DNA of 64,000 nucleotides, taken from contig JAJFKA010000131.1 of the NCBI GenBank assembly GCA_021773555.1, positions 1 to 64,000 of the forward strand, given 5' to 3'. Source of the DNA: Gammaproteobacteria bacterium. Lineage in GTDB: Bacteria; Pseudomonadota; Gammaproteobacteria; Pseudomonadales; Azotimanducaceae. This document shows positions 1 to 8,679 of the stretch, one piece after another (the first letter of the stretch is position 1; every line of letters starts with the position of its first letter). Below the pieces are notes generated by a model, which was not told the origin of the DNA, made no database searches, and saw only the letters and a list, made by a program, of their open reading frames with translations. Both the position numbers and the translations under genes were made by a program.

Positions 1-1
1 G

Positions 2-361
2 ATCGAGAATAAGGTAGCGACACAAATCATGTTTGCGGTGCGTCGGGCCTTGAGTCAACCGGCTGCGCTCGTGGAAGTTGTCGATGGCTTGATTGGCAGC
101 GGCGAGCTTGAGGAGTCGCTGCTTGACCGCAAGGATCCACTTGGTTTTCTTGCCCGGCACGCGGAAGTCGAATCTGTGGTTCAGGCTGCGTATCGATTTT
201 GCAGGCACGAGCCAGGTGCGACCGTCGTGTTAACCGGTACAGGTGACCTGGCGCACCTGACAGAAAACGTTAACTCGATACTGGCGCCGCCACTACCGGG
301 TGAAATTCTCGCTGGTTTGAACGATATATTCGGTCGGATAGACTCGATTTCAGGAAACTGA
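2..361 (+). CDS. Aldo/keto reductase, C-terminal part (5' end outside window)
   Basis: The reading frame is open from the first bases of the window and ends at a TGA at 359-361, so only about the last 119 residues are present. The segment YRFCRHEPGATVVLTGTGD followed by HLTENVNSIL is the usual end of aldo/keto reductases, where the NADP phosphate-binding helix follows the last strand of the barrel. Members reduce aldehydes or ketones with NADPH in the cytoplasm. The substrate cannot be inferred because the catalytic Tyr/Lys/His region lies outside the window. An internal ATG at 29 exists but is not expected to be the true start. Confidence 0.8.
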   Translation: MENKVATQIMFAVRRALSQPAALVEVVDGLIGSGELEESLLDRKDPLGFLARHAEVESVVQAAYRFCRHEPGATVVLTGTGDLAHLTENVNSILAPPLPGEILAGLNDIFGRIDSISGN

Positions 362-409
362 AGTCTGCAAAACCGCGCTGATTCCCACTTGTGATCTAAG
401 GATAGTGAT

Positions 410-1594
410 ATGACATCAATTGGAACCCCTTTGTCTGACAGCCCCACCCGGGTGCTGCTTTGTGGAAGCGGTGAGCTTGGTAAAGAAGTGGTGATTGAAC
501 TGCAACGACTGGGAATCGAAGTGGTAGCTGTGGATCGCTATGCCAATGCACCCGCGATGCAGGTAGCGCACCGATCACATGTGATTTCCATGCTTGACGG
601 GGCTGCACTGCGTTCGGTGGTAGAAAGGGAAAATCCCGATTTTATTATTCCGGAAATAGAGGCGCTAAATACCGGGACGCTCGTTGAACTGGAAAATGAA
701 GGATACCGGGTTATTCCAAGCGCCAGGGCAGCGCAACTGACCATGAATCGCGAGGGTATTCGAAGACTGGTGGCCGAGGAACTGGGAATCAGGACCTCGC
801 CTTACCGTTTTGCTGACACTGAAACTGATTTCCTTGCGGCGGTTGAGCAGATCGGGCTGCCCTGTATCGTGAAACCGATTATGTCGTCTTCCGGCAAAGG
901 ACAATCCCTTGTAAAACAGAGCTCGGAGATAGGTGACGCCTGGGGATACGCCCAGCAGGGAGGAAGAGCCGGGGCGGGGAGCGTCATTGTTGAGGGATTC
1001 GTGGAATTTGATTTTGAAATCACTTTGCTCACAGTTCGACATCAGGCTGGGACTTCGTTCTGCCTGCCTATAGGACATCGTCAGGAAAACGGTGATTATG
1101 TTGAGTCCTGGCAGCCGCAACCCATGAGTGAATCTGCGATGCAGCGAGCCAGGGAAATCGCAACCCGGGTAACGGATGCGTTGGGGGGCTATGGAATATT
1201 TGGTGTTGAATTGTTCGTTAAGGATGACGAGATAATCTTCAGTGAGGTCTCCCCGCGGCCGCACGATACAGGTATGGTGACCATGGTTTCCCAGGATCTT
1301 ACCCAATTTGCGCTACATGTTCGCGCCATCCTGGGTTTGCCGATACTTAAGATACGATTCCTTGGTGCGTCAGCATCAAGTGTGCTGGCGGTTGATGGCG
1401 ATTCCAGCCACATTACTTACCATAATGTGGATAAAGCGCTGGCGGAACCTGATACAACACTGAGACTGTTTGGCAAACCCACCGTTGCGGGTCGAAGGCG
1501 AATGGGTGTTGCCCTTGCCAGAGGCGATAACATTCAGGATGCCAGGGACAAAGCTAATCGTGTCGTCGAAGCGATTAGCGTGCAACTGGGATGA
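410..1594 (+). CDS. purT: Formate-dependent phosphoribosylglycinamide formyltransferase (GAR transformylase 2)
   Basis: 394 residues, the normal length of PurT. The protein is an ATP-grasp enzyme that formylates glycinamide ribonucleotide using formate and ATP in de novo purine synthesis. Visible features are the N-terminal nucleotide-fold loop GSGELGKE (19-26), the PurT segment [10 protein letters not shown] (82-91), the ATP-grasp loop [13 protein letters not shown] (154-166) and the metal-binding strand [10 protein letters not shown]. The ATG at 410 is preceded by a purine-rich AAGGATAG. It converges with ppc, with about 80 bp between the two stops. No frameshift or missing motif was seen. 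Confidence 0.96.
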   Translation: MTSIGTPLSDSPTRVLLCGSGELGKEVVIELQRLGIEVVAVDRYANAPAMQVAHRSHVISMLDGAALRSVVERENPDFIIPEIEALNTGTLVELENEGYRVIPSARAAQLTMNREGIRRLVAEELGIRTSPYRFADTETDFLAAVEQIGLPCIVKPIMSSSGKGQSLVKQSSEIGDAWGYAQQGGRAGAGSVIVEGFVEFDFEITLLTVRHQAGTSFCLPIGHRQENGDYVESWQPQPMSESAMQRAREIATRVTDALGGYGIFGVELFVKDDEIIFSEVSPRPHDTGMVTMVSQDLTQFALHVRAILGLPILKIRFLGASASSVLAVDGDSSHITYHNVDKALAEPDTTLRLFGKPTVAGRRRMGVALARGDNIQDARDKANRVVEAISVQLG

Positions 1595-1674
1595 CACGGT
1601 GTGGATTTTTCCAACAGCAGCTTGGCGCTACCTGACAGTCCGTCAAATTGGCAGGCATTCAGTGGCGAGAAGCT

Positions 1675-4287
1675 CTATCCGGTATTACGCATCCCCGCCG
1701 CGATACCGGCGATGGTAACCAGCAACGCCTTTTTAACTTTTTCGTTGCTTTCCTCGCTGCGATATCTGGAAATCAGTTCGATCTGTAGAAAGTGTAGCGG
1801 GTCTGTATAAGGGTGACGGAGATCCAGGGTATGTTTAATCTCTGGAAGTTGTTCGAGTAGTTCGGACTGCCCCTTGATCTCGTTCAAGCGCTTGATCAGT
1901 TTTGCCAGACGCGTGCGAAAATCTTCGCCAAGGTGCGCAAGGCTCGGGTCCACGAGTACGTCATCATATTGTTTGGCAATGTCAGCATCGGTTTTGGCTA
2001 ATACCATCTCGAGCATATCCAACTGGGTCTGGAAAAAAGGCCATTCGTTGATCATTTCCTGAATGACGAAAAATTCCTTACCCGATAATTCCTGAGAAAG
2101 TGCTTCATCTGTTCCAAGCCACGCCGGAATCATGAGTCTTTTCTGGGTCCATGCGAACACCCAGGGAATGGCACGTAATTCACTGAGTGACCGACCGTCG
2201 GGGTCGCTGCGTCGGGCGGGCCTGCTGCCTAGTGCAAGCAGTGCCAGTTCGCGTTCAGGCGTACCCTCGACAAAGTAGTCTACGAACTGGGGGTCATTGA
2301 CGGTGTCGCGATAACTTTTGTGCGCAACATCAGCCAACTGATCCATCAGTGTTCTCCAGTTTTCCATTGGCTGGGGTGGCGGGCGGAGTGTCGCTTCAAC
2401 CGTTGCGCTCAGTATCAGATCAAGATTGGTTAATGCCAGAGGTGGTGATCCATACTTGAACCTGATCATTTCTCCTTGTTCTGTGACGCGCATGCTGTGA
2501 TTTACTGAGCCAGGTGGCTGCGACAGAATTGCCTGACGAGCCGGTGTTCCGCCACGTCCCGCGGCGCCGCCGCGCCCGTGGAAAAGCGTTAGATTAACGC
2601 TATATTTTTCCGCGACAATCACCAGTTCTTCCTGAGCGCGGTACTGCGCCCAGGCGGCTGCCATTTGACCTGCATCTTTGGCCGAGTCTGAATAACCGAT
2701 CATCACTTGCTGGTGGCCAGAGATGTAATTGGTATACCACTGAGTGCGCAGCAATCTTTCAAGCGTCCAGGCTGCATTGTCCAGATCATCGAGGGTCTCA
2801 AACAGCGGCACAACAGGTAGTGGCTTCTTTAACCCGCATTTACGCAGCAGCAGGACAACGGCAAGTACGTCGGAGGGATTTTTAGCCATGGAAATGATGT
2901 AGCTTGATATACCTTCTGCGTTATCCCTGGCAATAAACCGAAAAGTCTGCAGCACCTCAAGATTTTCGGCGCCGGGTTCCCAGCCGTCAGGTATCAGCGG
3001 GCGCTTTGTCGTTAGTTCCTGCAGGAGAAAATCGTTGCGTGCTTTTTCTGACCACTCCCGGTAACTACCGAGTTCGAGGAATTCTGTCAACTCATCGAGC
3101 AGGTCCACATGCCGGTCCGAGTTCTGCCGGATGTCCAGATCAACCAGCGTCACGCCGAATGTTGACACGCGAATCAGGGTTTCTTTCAGCAATCCATCGG
3201 CGATTATGCCCATTCCGCATGTGTGTAGTGATTCGAAGCAGACATGAAGGGGATCATATAAATCACTGCGGTAGAGGATCATGTTAGCGGTGGTTGGTCC
3301 GTCCCCGTCCGCCCAGGCCCTTGTGCTGTTCAGCTTTTGGCGCAGACTACGAAGAATAACGCGATAGGGTTCACTTGTGGGGGCAGGGCAAAGCGCTCTG
3401 ACCTGTTCGGTGCACTGTGACATGGATAGCTGTGAAAGCAGTTCTTCAACATCCCGAAGGTAAAGGTCGGCCGCCATCCAGCGAGCCAGTCTTGTGACCT
3501 CCTCAGTTACCGCGGCAGTCACATTCGGGTTGCCATCTCGGTCTCCCCCCATCCAGGAAGATATTCGGACCGGTGCAATATCAAGGGCCATGGCTTGACC
3601 GGTATGTTGCAGTAACAAGGCGTCAAGGCCCTGCCATAATTTTGGAATAGCGCTCCAGAATGAGTGTTCAATGACCGCGTAACCCCAGACAGCCTCTTCT
3701 CGGGGCGTTGGCCGTTCGGTTCGAATTTCATCGGTATACCACACCTCTGCAATGAGCCTTTCCAGTTCTATTTTTTCATCGCGATGCTGGATGACGTCCT
3801 CGCGGACATTGTGCAAGGCGCTGGCAATGCGGTTGTATTTTCGAATGAGTGTCCTGCGCGTGATTTCGGTTGGGTGAGCCGTCAGCACCAGGTCGCAATG
3901 GGTCTGTTGAACCGTGTCAAACAAAGTGGTTTTATCGACCCCATCGGCGAGCAAACCGGTGAATAAGTTACCCAACTCCGAATTTTCCGGGAAATGCATA
4001 TCTTCCATCTCACCGACTTCGGCCTGCTCAGCAATATTGGTGAGATTGAGAAACTGGTTGAATGCACGGGCAGTTGAAATGAGGTTGTCATCATCCAGTT
4101 CGCCCAATACCTCTCGAAGGGAGCTGTGATCGGTTGCATTGATCTGGCGTCTGGTTTTCGCCAGCTGGCGAATCTCCTCCTCCTTATCAACAAATGCCTG
4201 CCCGTGCTGGGCAGCCATGGTTTGTCCGAGGAGGTTACCTAACACGCGAACTCTGTGACGCAGTCGCCGGGAGATCAGTTCATCCAT
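1675..4287 (-). CDS. ppc: Phosphoenolpyruvate carboxylase
   Basis: 870 residues, close to the bacterial norm of about 880. It carboxylates PEP to oxaloacetate to refill the TCA cycle. Diagnostic motifs are AHPTEITRRT (His138), the glycine-rich catalytic loop FHGRGGAAGRGGTPAR near residue 568, and the C-terminal MRNTG, which in this family closes over the active site. It starts at an ATG at 4287 close behind a purine-rich AAAAGAG. Its upstream region holds the MITE-like element described at 4367-4617, so its promoter should lie in the roughly 80 bp between the element and the start, or inside the element. Confidence 0.97.
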   Translation of the reverse strand: MDELISRRLRHRVRVLGNLLGQTMAAQHGQAFVDKEEEIRQLAKTRRQINATDHSSLREVLGELDDDNLISTARAFNQFLNLTNIAEQAEVGEMEDMHFPENSELGNLFTGLLADGVDKTTLFDTVQQTHCDLVLTAHPTEITRRTLIRKYNRIASALHNVREDVIQHRDEKIELERLIAEVWYTDEIRTERPTPREEAVWGYAVIEHSFWSAIPKLWQGLDALLLQHTGQAMALDIAPVRISSWMGGDRDGNPNVTAAVTEEVTRLARWMAADLYLRDVEELLSQLSMSQCTEQVRALCPAPTSEPYRVILRSLRQKLNSTRAWADGDGPTTANMILYRSDLYDPLHVCFESLHTCGMGIIADGLLKETLIRVSTFGVTLVDLDIRQNSDRHVDLLDELTEFLELGSYREWSEKARNDFLLQELTTKRPLIPDGWEPGAENLEVLQTFRFIARDNAEGISSYIISMAKNPSDVLAVVLLLRKCGLKKPLPVVPLFETLDDLDNAAWTLERLLRTQWYTNYISGHQQVMIGYSDSAKDAGQMAAAWAQYRAQEELVIVAEKYSVNLTLFHGRGGAAGRGGTPARQAILSQPPGSVNHSMRVTEQGEMIRFKYGSPPLALTNLDLILSATVEATLRPPPQPMENWRTLMDQLADVAHKSYRDTVNDPQFVDYFVEGTPERELALLALGSRPARRSDPDGRSLSELRAIPWVFAWTQKRLMIPAWLGTDEALSQELSGKEFFVIQEMINEWPFFQTQLDMLEMVLAKTDADIAKQYDDVLVDPSLAHLGEDFRTRLAKLIKRLNEIKGQSELLEQLPEIKHTLDLRHPYTDPLHFLQIELISRYRSEESNEKVKKALLVTIAGIAAGMRNTG

Positions 4288-4366
4288 CTCTTTTACTTTT
4301 CGTCAGAAAGAGCAGTTACAGTAAATCATAAGAATGTTGCGTACAATAAGTGTGCAACTTATCCCA

Positions 4367-4617
4367 CTAGCCCGCATTATTCACGAAGGCGACACAGTGC
4401 AATCGTTTGGTTATTACATTTCAATAGGTTAGGCAAAAATGGAGGTCAATTCGTGAAATACAGTCTGTGTCTGAATGGTTTTCTGACAATTCTGCCTTCG
4501 AATCTTGAACAAAATCGATCAAGACATAGCTACGGCTATGCCTTTCACGATGTTTGTCCAACCTTCTTCGCCACAATTGCCATAAAATCCATTCCCTTCA
4601 TGAATAATGCGCGCTAG
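4367..4617. mobile_element. MITE-like element with 23-bp terminal inverted repeats
   Basis: The 251-bp segment begins with CTAGCCCGCATTATTCA (4367-4383) and ends with the inverted copy TGAATAATGCGCGCTAG (4601-4617). The match continues inward through GAAGG, giving 21 of 23 matching positions between 4367-4389 and the reverse complement of 4595-4617. The ends read CTAG on both sides, so a CTAG or TA target duplication is possible but cannot be told apart from the repeat itself. No transposase is encoded, so it would be non-autonomous. It fills nearly all of the 347-bp gap between ppc and the SDR gene. A 120-codon frame crossing it resembles no known protein. Confidence 0.65.
4487..4579. repeat. 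Long imperfect hairpin inside the MITE-like element
   Basis: The arms 4487-4530 and 4535-4579 are imperfect reverse complements around a perfect CATAGC-TACG-GCTATG tip (4525-4540). Matching blocks outward include CGAT, TTTGT, CAA, TTC and the terminal CAATT/AATTG. The predicted product is a single 93-nt stem-loop in either transcript direction, as is common in MITE interiors. Confidence 0.55.
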
Positions 4618-4634
4618 AGCTTTAAGGAGTCGAA

Positions 4635-5384
4635 GTGTTTGATTTTGGACTGGAGGACAAGGTCGTATTGATAACGGGTGGCAGCCGGGGCCTTGGCCGT
4701 GCCATGTCTCTTGGTTTTGCCAGTCAGGGGGCTCACATTGCTATCGTCAGCAGAAAGCTTGAAGCCTGCGAGGAAACCGCGCGCGAAGTGGCGGCGCTGG
4801 GCGTTCGTGCCTTTCCGTACGCTACCCACGTGGGGCACTGGGCTGAGCTCGATGAGATGGTTGATGCGGTTTACGATGAATTTGGCCGAATTGATGTGCT
4901 GATCAACAATGCGGGCATGTCACCTTTGTATCCATCACTTGATCAGGTCAGCGAGGACTTGTTCGATAAAATTGTCGCCGTGAACCTGAAAGGTCCGTTT
5001 CGTTTGAGCGCTAATGTCGGCAAACGCATGCAGGACGGGAATGGTGGTGTGATTATTAATATCAGCAGCACCGCGGCAGTCAGCGCGAGCCCCAATTCCG
5101 AACCCTATGGCGCTGCCAAGGCCGGGCTAAACGCACTGACCCGTTCGTTCGCCTACGCCTACGGTCCGAACGTACGGGTAAATTGCATCATGGCGGGTCC
5201 GTTTCTGACCGACATCAGTAAAGCGTGGGATCTTGAGGCATTCAAGCAGCGGGCCAGAGAGACTATTCCACTGCAAAGGGGCGGCGAACCCGACGAAGTA
5301 GTGGGAGCAGCCTTATATCTCGCCAGTGATGCCGCCAGCTTTACCACAGGTGCGATTCTCGCAGTTGATGGTGGTTCCCACTGA
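4635..5384 (+). CDS. SDR-family NAD(P)-dependent oxidoreductase
   Basis: 249 residues, a typical classical short-chain dehydrogenase/reductase. The cofactor loop TGGSRGLG is at 14-21, NNAG at 91-94, catalytic Ser145 and the YxxxK motif Y158-K162; the C-terminal AILAVDGGSH is typical of the FabG-like branch. It probably oxidises or reduces a hydroxyl or keto group on a small substrate, which cannot be named. The start is a GTG at 4635 behind a strong TTTAAGGAG. The Shine-Dalgarno lies only a few bases beyond the end of the MITE-like element, so its promoter must lie in or upstream of that element. Confidence 0.9.
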   Translation: MFDFGLEDKVVLITGGSRGLGRAMSLGFASQGAHIAIVSRKLEACEETAREVAALGVRAFPYATHVGHWAELDEMVDAVYDEFGRIDVLINNAGMSPLYPSLDQVSEDLFDKIVAVNLKGPFRLSANVGKRMQDGNGGVIINISSTAAVSASPNSEPYGAAKAGLNALTRSFAYAYGPNVRVNCIMAGPFLTDISKAWDLEAFKQRARETIPLQRGGEPDEVVGAALYLASDAASFTTGAILAVDGGSH

Positions 5385-5416
5385 CGGGCGATTGTTAGTC
5401 TGGCAAACAGCCCTGG

Positions 5417-5809
5417 TTACTGGGGGTTTTTCTTCATGGCGAAAACGAAGTCCCGGAAGATGTCCATCAGCGTCTCATACTTGTAGTCTTTAAATTCCCC
5501 GGCATCAAAATACATACCATGGTCCTGGCACGCTTCGTATTGGATATGTGTCTGCACTGGGTCTGACATCTGTACCATGCGCTTGCTGCAACGAGGGCAG
5601 TCGATATCGCGGATTTTGTTATGGGCCTTCCCAATAGTCGGGTCGCCGCTGTCAATGTGGTCACTCATCCACTTGTCTTTCAATGCTTCCGCCTCGCCCA
5701 CGTCAAACCAGAGACCCTTGCACCCCGTGCATCGATCGACGGTAACGCCGCCTTTTAGCGTGCTGAGCGTGTGCTCTTCCATCGGTGCTTTACATTTTGG
5801 ACATTCCAT
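5417..5809 (-). CDS. Double zinc-ribbon protein (zf-TFIIB family)
   Basis: 130 residues when started at the ATG at 5809, which follows GGGGAG; an upstream in-frame ATG would add 12 residues before the first zinc ligand and lacks support. Two zinc-ribbon units are visible: CPKC...CTGC (start to about residue 37) and CPRC...CQDH (about 75-110). Each is followed by the family signature GLWFD/GMYFDAGE. The second knuckle has CxxH where CxxC is usual. The function of these small cytoplasmic proteins is unknown. A paralogue lies at 52119-52484. Confidence 0.82.
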   Translation of the reverse strand: MECPKCKAPMEEHTLSTLKGGVTVDRCTGCKGLWFDVGEAEALKDKWMSDHIDSGDPTIGKAHNKIRDIDCPRCSKRMVQMSDPVQTHIQYEACQDHGMYFDAGEFKDYKYETLMDIFRDFVFAMKKNPQ

Positions 5810-5904
5810 TTTTATTCTCCCCAATCTGGTCGGCCTATTATCCATGCTTTAGGCGGAAAGGAAAATTGACCGTGTGTCTGACCGCAATATTTTTTCATTC
5901 ACCA

Positions 5905-6495
5905 TCAGGATGATACTGCTATGTCAAGCAGGTGACCTGCGAAGGATGCCAGGATTAGTGAATCACAGGACACATTTTTACCTCCGACCGTCAGTCTGGT
6001 GCCAAAGGGGGGCACATGGCAGAACAGTACTTCCTCTAACTCCGACTGAGTACTCTTAAGCGACTCCAGTGTGTACAGCATTTCCTCACACAGGAATTGT
6101 CCGGCATCACTCGAAATCCGGACGGGGAAACCCTGGTCAGTCAATCCTCGCTGGTACTTTGCAAGGTCACAGGTGCTGTGCCGGATGGCCGGTCCTGATG
6201 CCGAGATTGATGCCGGCTCCGGCAGGTTTCCGGCGTTGTCCAGTCGAGTCAGTCGACGATTTAACGCGACTGATTCGAAATCAAACCAGCCTTCGCGTCC
6301 CTCGCCGAGGCTGATGATGGTCGTTGGGCAATGCTGCGTGCAAAGTTTGCTCAGCTGATCAAATGGTGAGCCCCAGATGACCGGCACTTCATGAACACGC
6401 ACACCTCTTGTCACGAGCGATGCAGCTGCAATATAAGAGGCATTGCAAGCGCGCCCATCAAACGGGGTGAAACCTGTGACCAGGATGGATGCCAT
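5905..6495 (-). CDS. Pyroglutamyl-peptidase I family (C15) protein
   Basis: 196 residues from the ATG at 6495; a GTG three codons upstream is an alternative, and neither has a clear Shine-Dalgarno. The N-terminus ILVTGFTPFDG is the hallmark of pyrrolidone-carboxylate peptidases. The catalytic triad of the family can be placed: Glu74 (FESVALN), Cys136 (SDAGQFLCEE) and His160 (FCHVPP). Active members remove N-terminal pyroglutamate from peptides in the cytoplasm. The sequence is divergent but keeps all three catalytic residues, so activity is likely. The gene stands alone on the reverse strand. Confidence 0.83.
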   Translation of the reverse strand: MASILVTGFTPFDGRACNASYIAAASLVTRGVRVHEVPVIWGSPFDQLSKLCTQHCPTTIISLGEGREGWFDFESVALNRRLTRLDNAGNLPEPASISASGPAIRHSTCDLAKYQRGLTDQGFPVRISSDAGQFLCEEMLYTLESLKSTQSELEEVLFCHVPPFGTRLTVGGKNVSCDSLILASFAGHLLDIAVSS

Positions 6496-6632
6496 GGACG
6501 TCACAACGGTAGCGGATAATCCGCTCGATTCAATCAGAGCAGTTGCGTGAAATCAAACGGATTTCGAACTAGCTCTGGATTGCTGCACCAACTCTTGGCA
6601 TATTAGGCCTCGAGCAGAATCAGGAGCAGAAG

Positions 6633-7718
6633 ATGAAAGCAGCAGTATTCAGAGAGGTGGGACAACCGCTGGAAGTCGAAGAGATCTCTATTTCCAAACC
6701 AGGTCCAAGAGAAGTACTTATCCGAACGGCCGCAGCGGGTGTTTGCCACAGTGACCTGCATTTTGTGGAGGGACTCTATCCCGCGGTGACGCCAATGGTC
6801 CTTGGTCATGAGTCTGCTGGAATAGTTGAGCAGGTGGGTTCATCGGTAACTTATGTGAAACCGGGAGATCATGTCATTACCTGTTTATCGGTGTTTTGCG
6901 GTCACTGTGAACAATGCCTTACCGGGCACATGTCCCTATGCGCCAGCCCCGAAGTCAGACGTGGACCGGGTGATGAATCCCGGTTATCCCAGAACAGTGT
7001 CCCGGTGCAGCAGTTCGCCAATCTGTCATCTTTTGCGGAGCAAATGCTGGTTCATGAACATGCGATCGTCAAGATTCGCGAGGACATGCCACTTGACCGG
7101 GCAGCCCTCATCGGATGCGGTGTAACGACCGGAGTGGGTTCGGTATTCCACACCGCGAAAGTTGAACCCGGTAGTACCGTCGCAGTGATTGGTTGTGGCG
7201 GGGTCGGTTTGTCCTGCATTAATGGTGCTGCACTCGCGGGTGCAGGAAGAATAATTGCCATTGATATGGTCGCGAGCAAGCTGGAAATGGCCAAGGTCTT
7301 TGGTGCGACTGACGTGGTAAACGGTAATGATGGCGATCCCGTCGAACAGGTCCGTGAATTGACAGGCGGGGGAGTCAGCTATTCCTTTGAAGCCATCGGA
7401 TTGAAGCTAACTGCCGAGCAGGCGTTCAGTATGTTACGTCCTGGAGGTACTGCAACCATCATTGGTATGATCCCGGTCGGCGTAAAGATTGAATTGACTG
7501 GATCGGCATTCCTGCAGGAAAAGAAGATACAGGGTTCGATGATGGGATCGAATCGATTCCGCATTGATATGCCACGTTTTATTGATTTTTACCTGGCGGG
7601 TAAGCTGCATCTGGACGAAATGGTTTCGAAGCGGATATCACTGGGTGACATCAATACCGCGTTTGCGGATATGAAATCCGGATCGGTTGCGCGCAGCGTC
7701 ATCTTGTTTGATCAGTAG
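6633..7718 (+). CDS. Zinc-dependent alcohol dehydrogenase (class III-like MDR)
   Basis: 361 residues of a medium-chain zinc dehydrogenase. Catalytic zinc ligands are Cys38 (GVCHSD), His59 with Glu60 (GHE) and Cys162 (GCGVTTG). The structural zinc loop has Cys89, Cys92, Cys95 and Cys103. The NAD-binding loop GCGGVG is at 187-192, followed by an acidic residue (IAIDM) that favours NAD over NADP. It resembles the class III / formaldehyde-type branch, but the alcohol oxidised is not deducible. AGGAG precedes the ATG with good spacing. It converges with the TM2 gene. Confidence 0.92.
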   Translation: MKAAVFREVGQPLEVEEISISKPGPREVLIRTAAAGVCHSDLHFVEGLYPAVTPMVLGHESAGIVEQVGSSVTYVKPGDHVITCLSVFCGHCEQCLTGHMSLCASPEVRRGPGDESRLSQNSVPVQQFANLSSFAEQMLVHEHAIVKIREDMPLDRAALIGCGVTTGVGSVFHTAKVEPGSTVAVIGCGGVGLSCINGAALAGAGRIIAIDMVASKLEMAKVFGATDVVNGNDGDPVEQVRELTGGGVSYSFEAIGLKLTAEQAFSMLRPGGTATIIGMIPVGVKIELTGSAFLQEKKIQGSMMGSNRFRIDMPRFIDFYLAGKLHLDEMVSKRISLGDINTAFADMKSGSVARSVILFDQ

Positions 7719-7728
7719 CATCAGGCGA

Positions 7729-8013
7729 CTATTGCTTGCGGAGTTTTTGGTGTAACGCCTCGAACTCGTCTTCCAGATCATCAATGCGATCAAAGAGCTC
7801 AGATTCGTGCTCGTCGTAAATGTTGTCGTTACAGATATCGACCTGCTCGCGCAAGGTGAACAGGTCGATGATCCAGCCAACTACGAACAATCCAGCCGTG
7901 AACAAATACAACAGGGCTAGAAATGGCCGTCGCAAATAGAGCTTGTGTGCGCCAAGCAGGCCCAGGAAAAAACAGAGAATGTAGGCAACGAGCGTACTTT
8001 TTTGCGCAGCCAT
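7729..8013 (-). CDS. TM2-domain membrane protein
   Basis: 94 residues. The N-terminal half has the TM2 fold: a first membrane segment (about 8-22) with a GLLGAHKLYL loop, then a second segment (about 30-50) ending in an acidic WIIDLF. The C-terminal 35 residues are acidic and heptad-like, suggesting a short coiled coil (ELFDRIDDLEDEFEALHQKL). TM2 proteins sit in the inner membrane and have no general assigned role. The start is one base after the stop of the ferritin-like gene, so the two are co-translated. Confidence 0.85.
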   Translation of the reverse strand: MAAQKSTLVAYILCFFLGLLGAHKLYLRRPFLALLYLFTAGLFVVGWIIDLFTLREQVDICNDNIYDEHESELFDRIDDLEDEFEALHQKLRKQ

Positions 8014-8014
8014 A

Positions 8015-8638
8015 CTATTTTACCGCGCGTACTTTTGATTTCGGAACGCCCGCAGTCGCCTGCAAATCACTGACTATTTCGATTAACTTGTGAAGCTGTA
8101 ACTGGATGTCAGCCAGTGCTGGCAGCGAAGCATTTACCGTGGCCTGTTCGTCCAGATTTTTTGGGGCTGCGCCGGGCTCCGCTGTCTCAATCAGGGCCTG
8201 GGTAATCTGGTTCGCTTCACGCAGGATGCGGCCGGAATCTCGCTCTTCCGCGATGAACCTGCCGAGAAGCGCGGCAGTCTGGGGGTCGATTGATTGATCG
8301 GCCAGCAATTTCAGCAGTCGATCCTCACCTTCCTCGGGTGGCTGGCCGACACCGAGTTGTTCGAATTTGTCCTTATCGGTCAGATTCGAGCTGGCGATTT
8401 CCATCGTCGTCTTGAATTTTGGATCTTTTTTGCGCTCCAGGGGAAAGCCGAGTTCCCATAGTCGTTTTTCGAAGGTCGCGGCATGTTCTGCCTCGCGAAG
8501 CGCAACCATTTTTAACCGACTGGCGAGATCTGCGTTCGGGGTTACCTCGGACCAGGCATTCAGGAAAGCGTAACCCCGTCGTTCGCCATTCACGATGGCA
8601 TTCAGCGTGCCAAGATAAGTGGGTTTTTTCAGACTCAT
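8015..8638 (-). CDS. Ferritin-like domain protein
   Basis: 207 residues from the ATG at 8638, which has AGGAGA at good spacing; an in-frame TTG directly upstream is less likely. The helical N-terminal half carries metal-binding-type spacing: a Glu in NGERRGYAFLNAW, then REAEHAATFEKRL (ExxH), then AEERDSGRIL later. This is the pattern of ferritin-like or rubrerythrin-like four-helix proteins, although a full di-iron set cannot be proven by eye. The C-terminal 60 residues are low complexity and helical. It is probably cytoplasmic and co-transcribed with the TM2 gene. Confidence 0.6.
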   Translation of the reverse strand: MSLKKPTYLGTLNAIVNGERRGYAFLNAWSEVTPNADLASRLKMVALREAEHAATFEKRLWELGFPLERKKDPKFKTTMEIASSNLTDKDKFEQLGVGQPPEEGEDRLLKLLADQSIDPQTAALLGRFIAEERDSGRILREANQITQALIETAEPGAAPKNLDEQATVNASLPALADIQLQLHKLIEIVSDLQATAGVPKSKVRAVK

Positions 8639-8679
8639 CAACGTCTCCTGGATAGGAATGGCCCATCATAACGCCGATC

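Noticed and set aside
665-1306. A 213-codon reverse frame opposite purT
   Set aside because: It is a shadow of purT in the complementary strand with no start signal or family.
4255-4617. A 120-codon forward frame across the ppc/SDR gap
   Set aside because: It overlaps the ppc start and lies over the MITE-like element. No ribosome site or protein-like pattern supports it.
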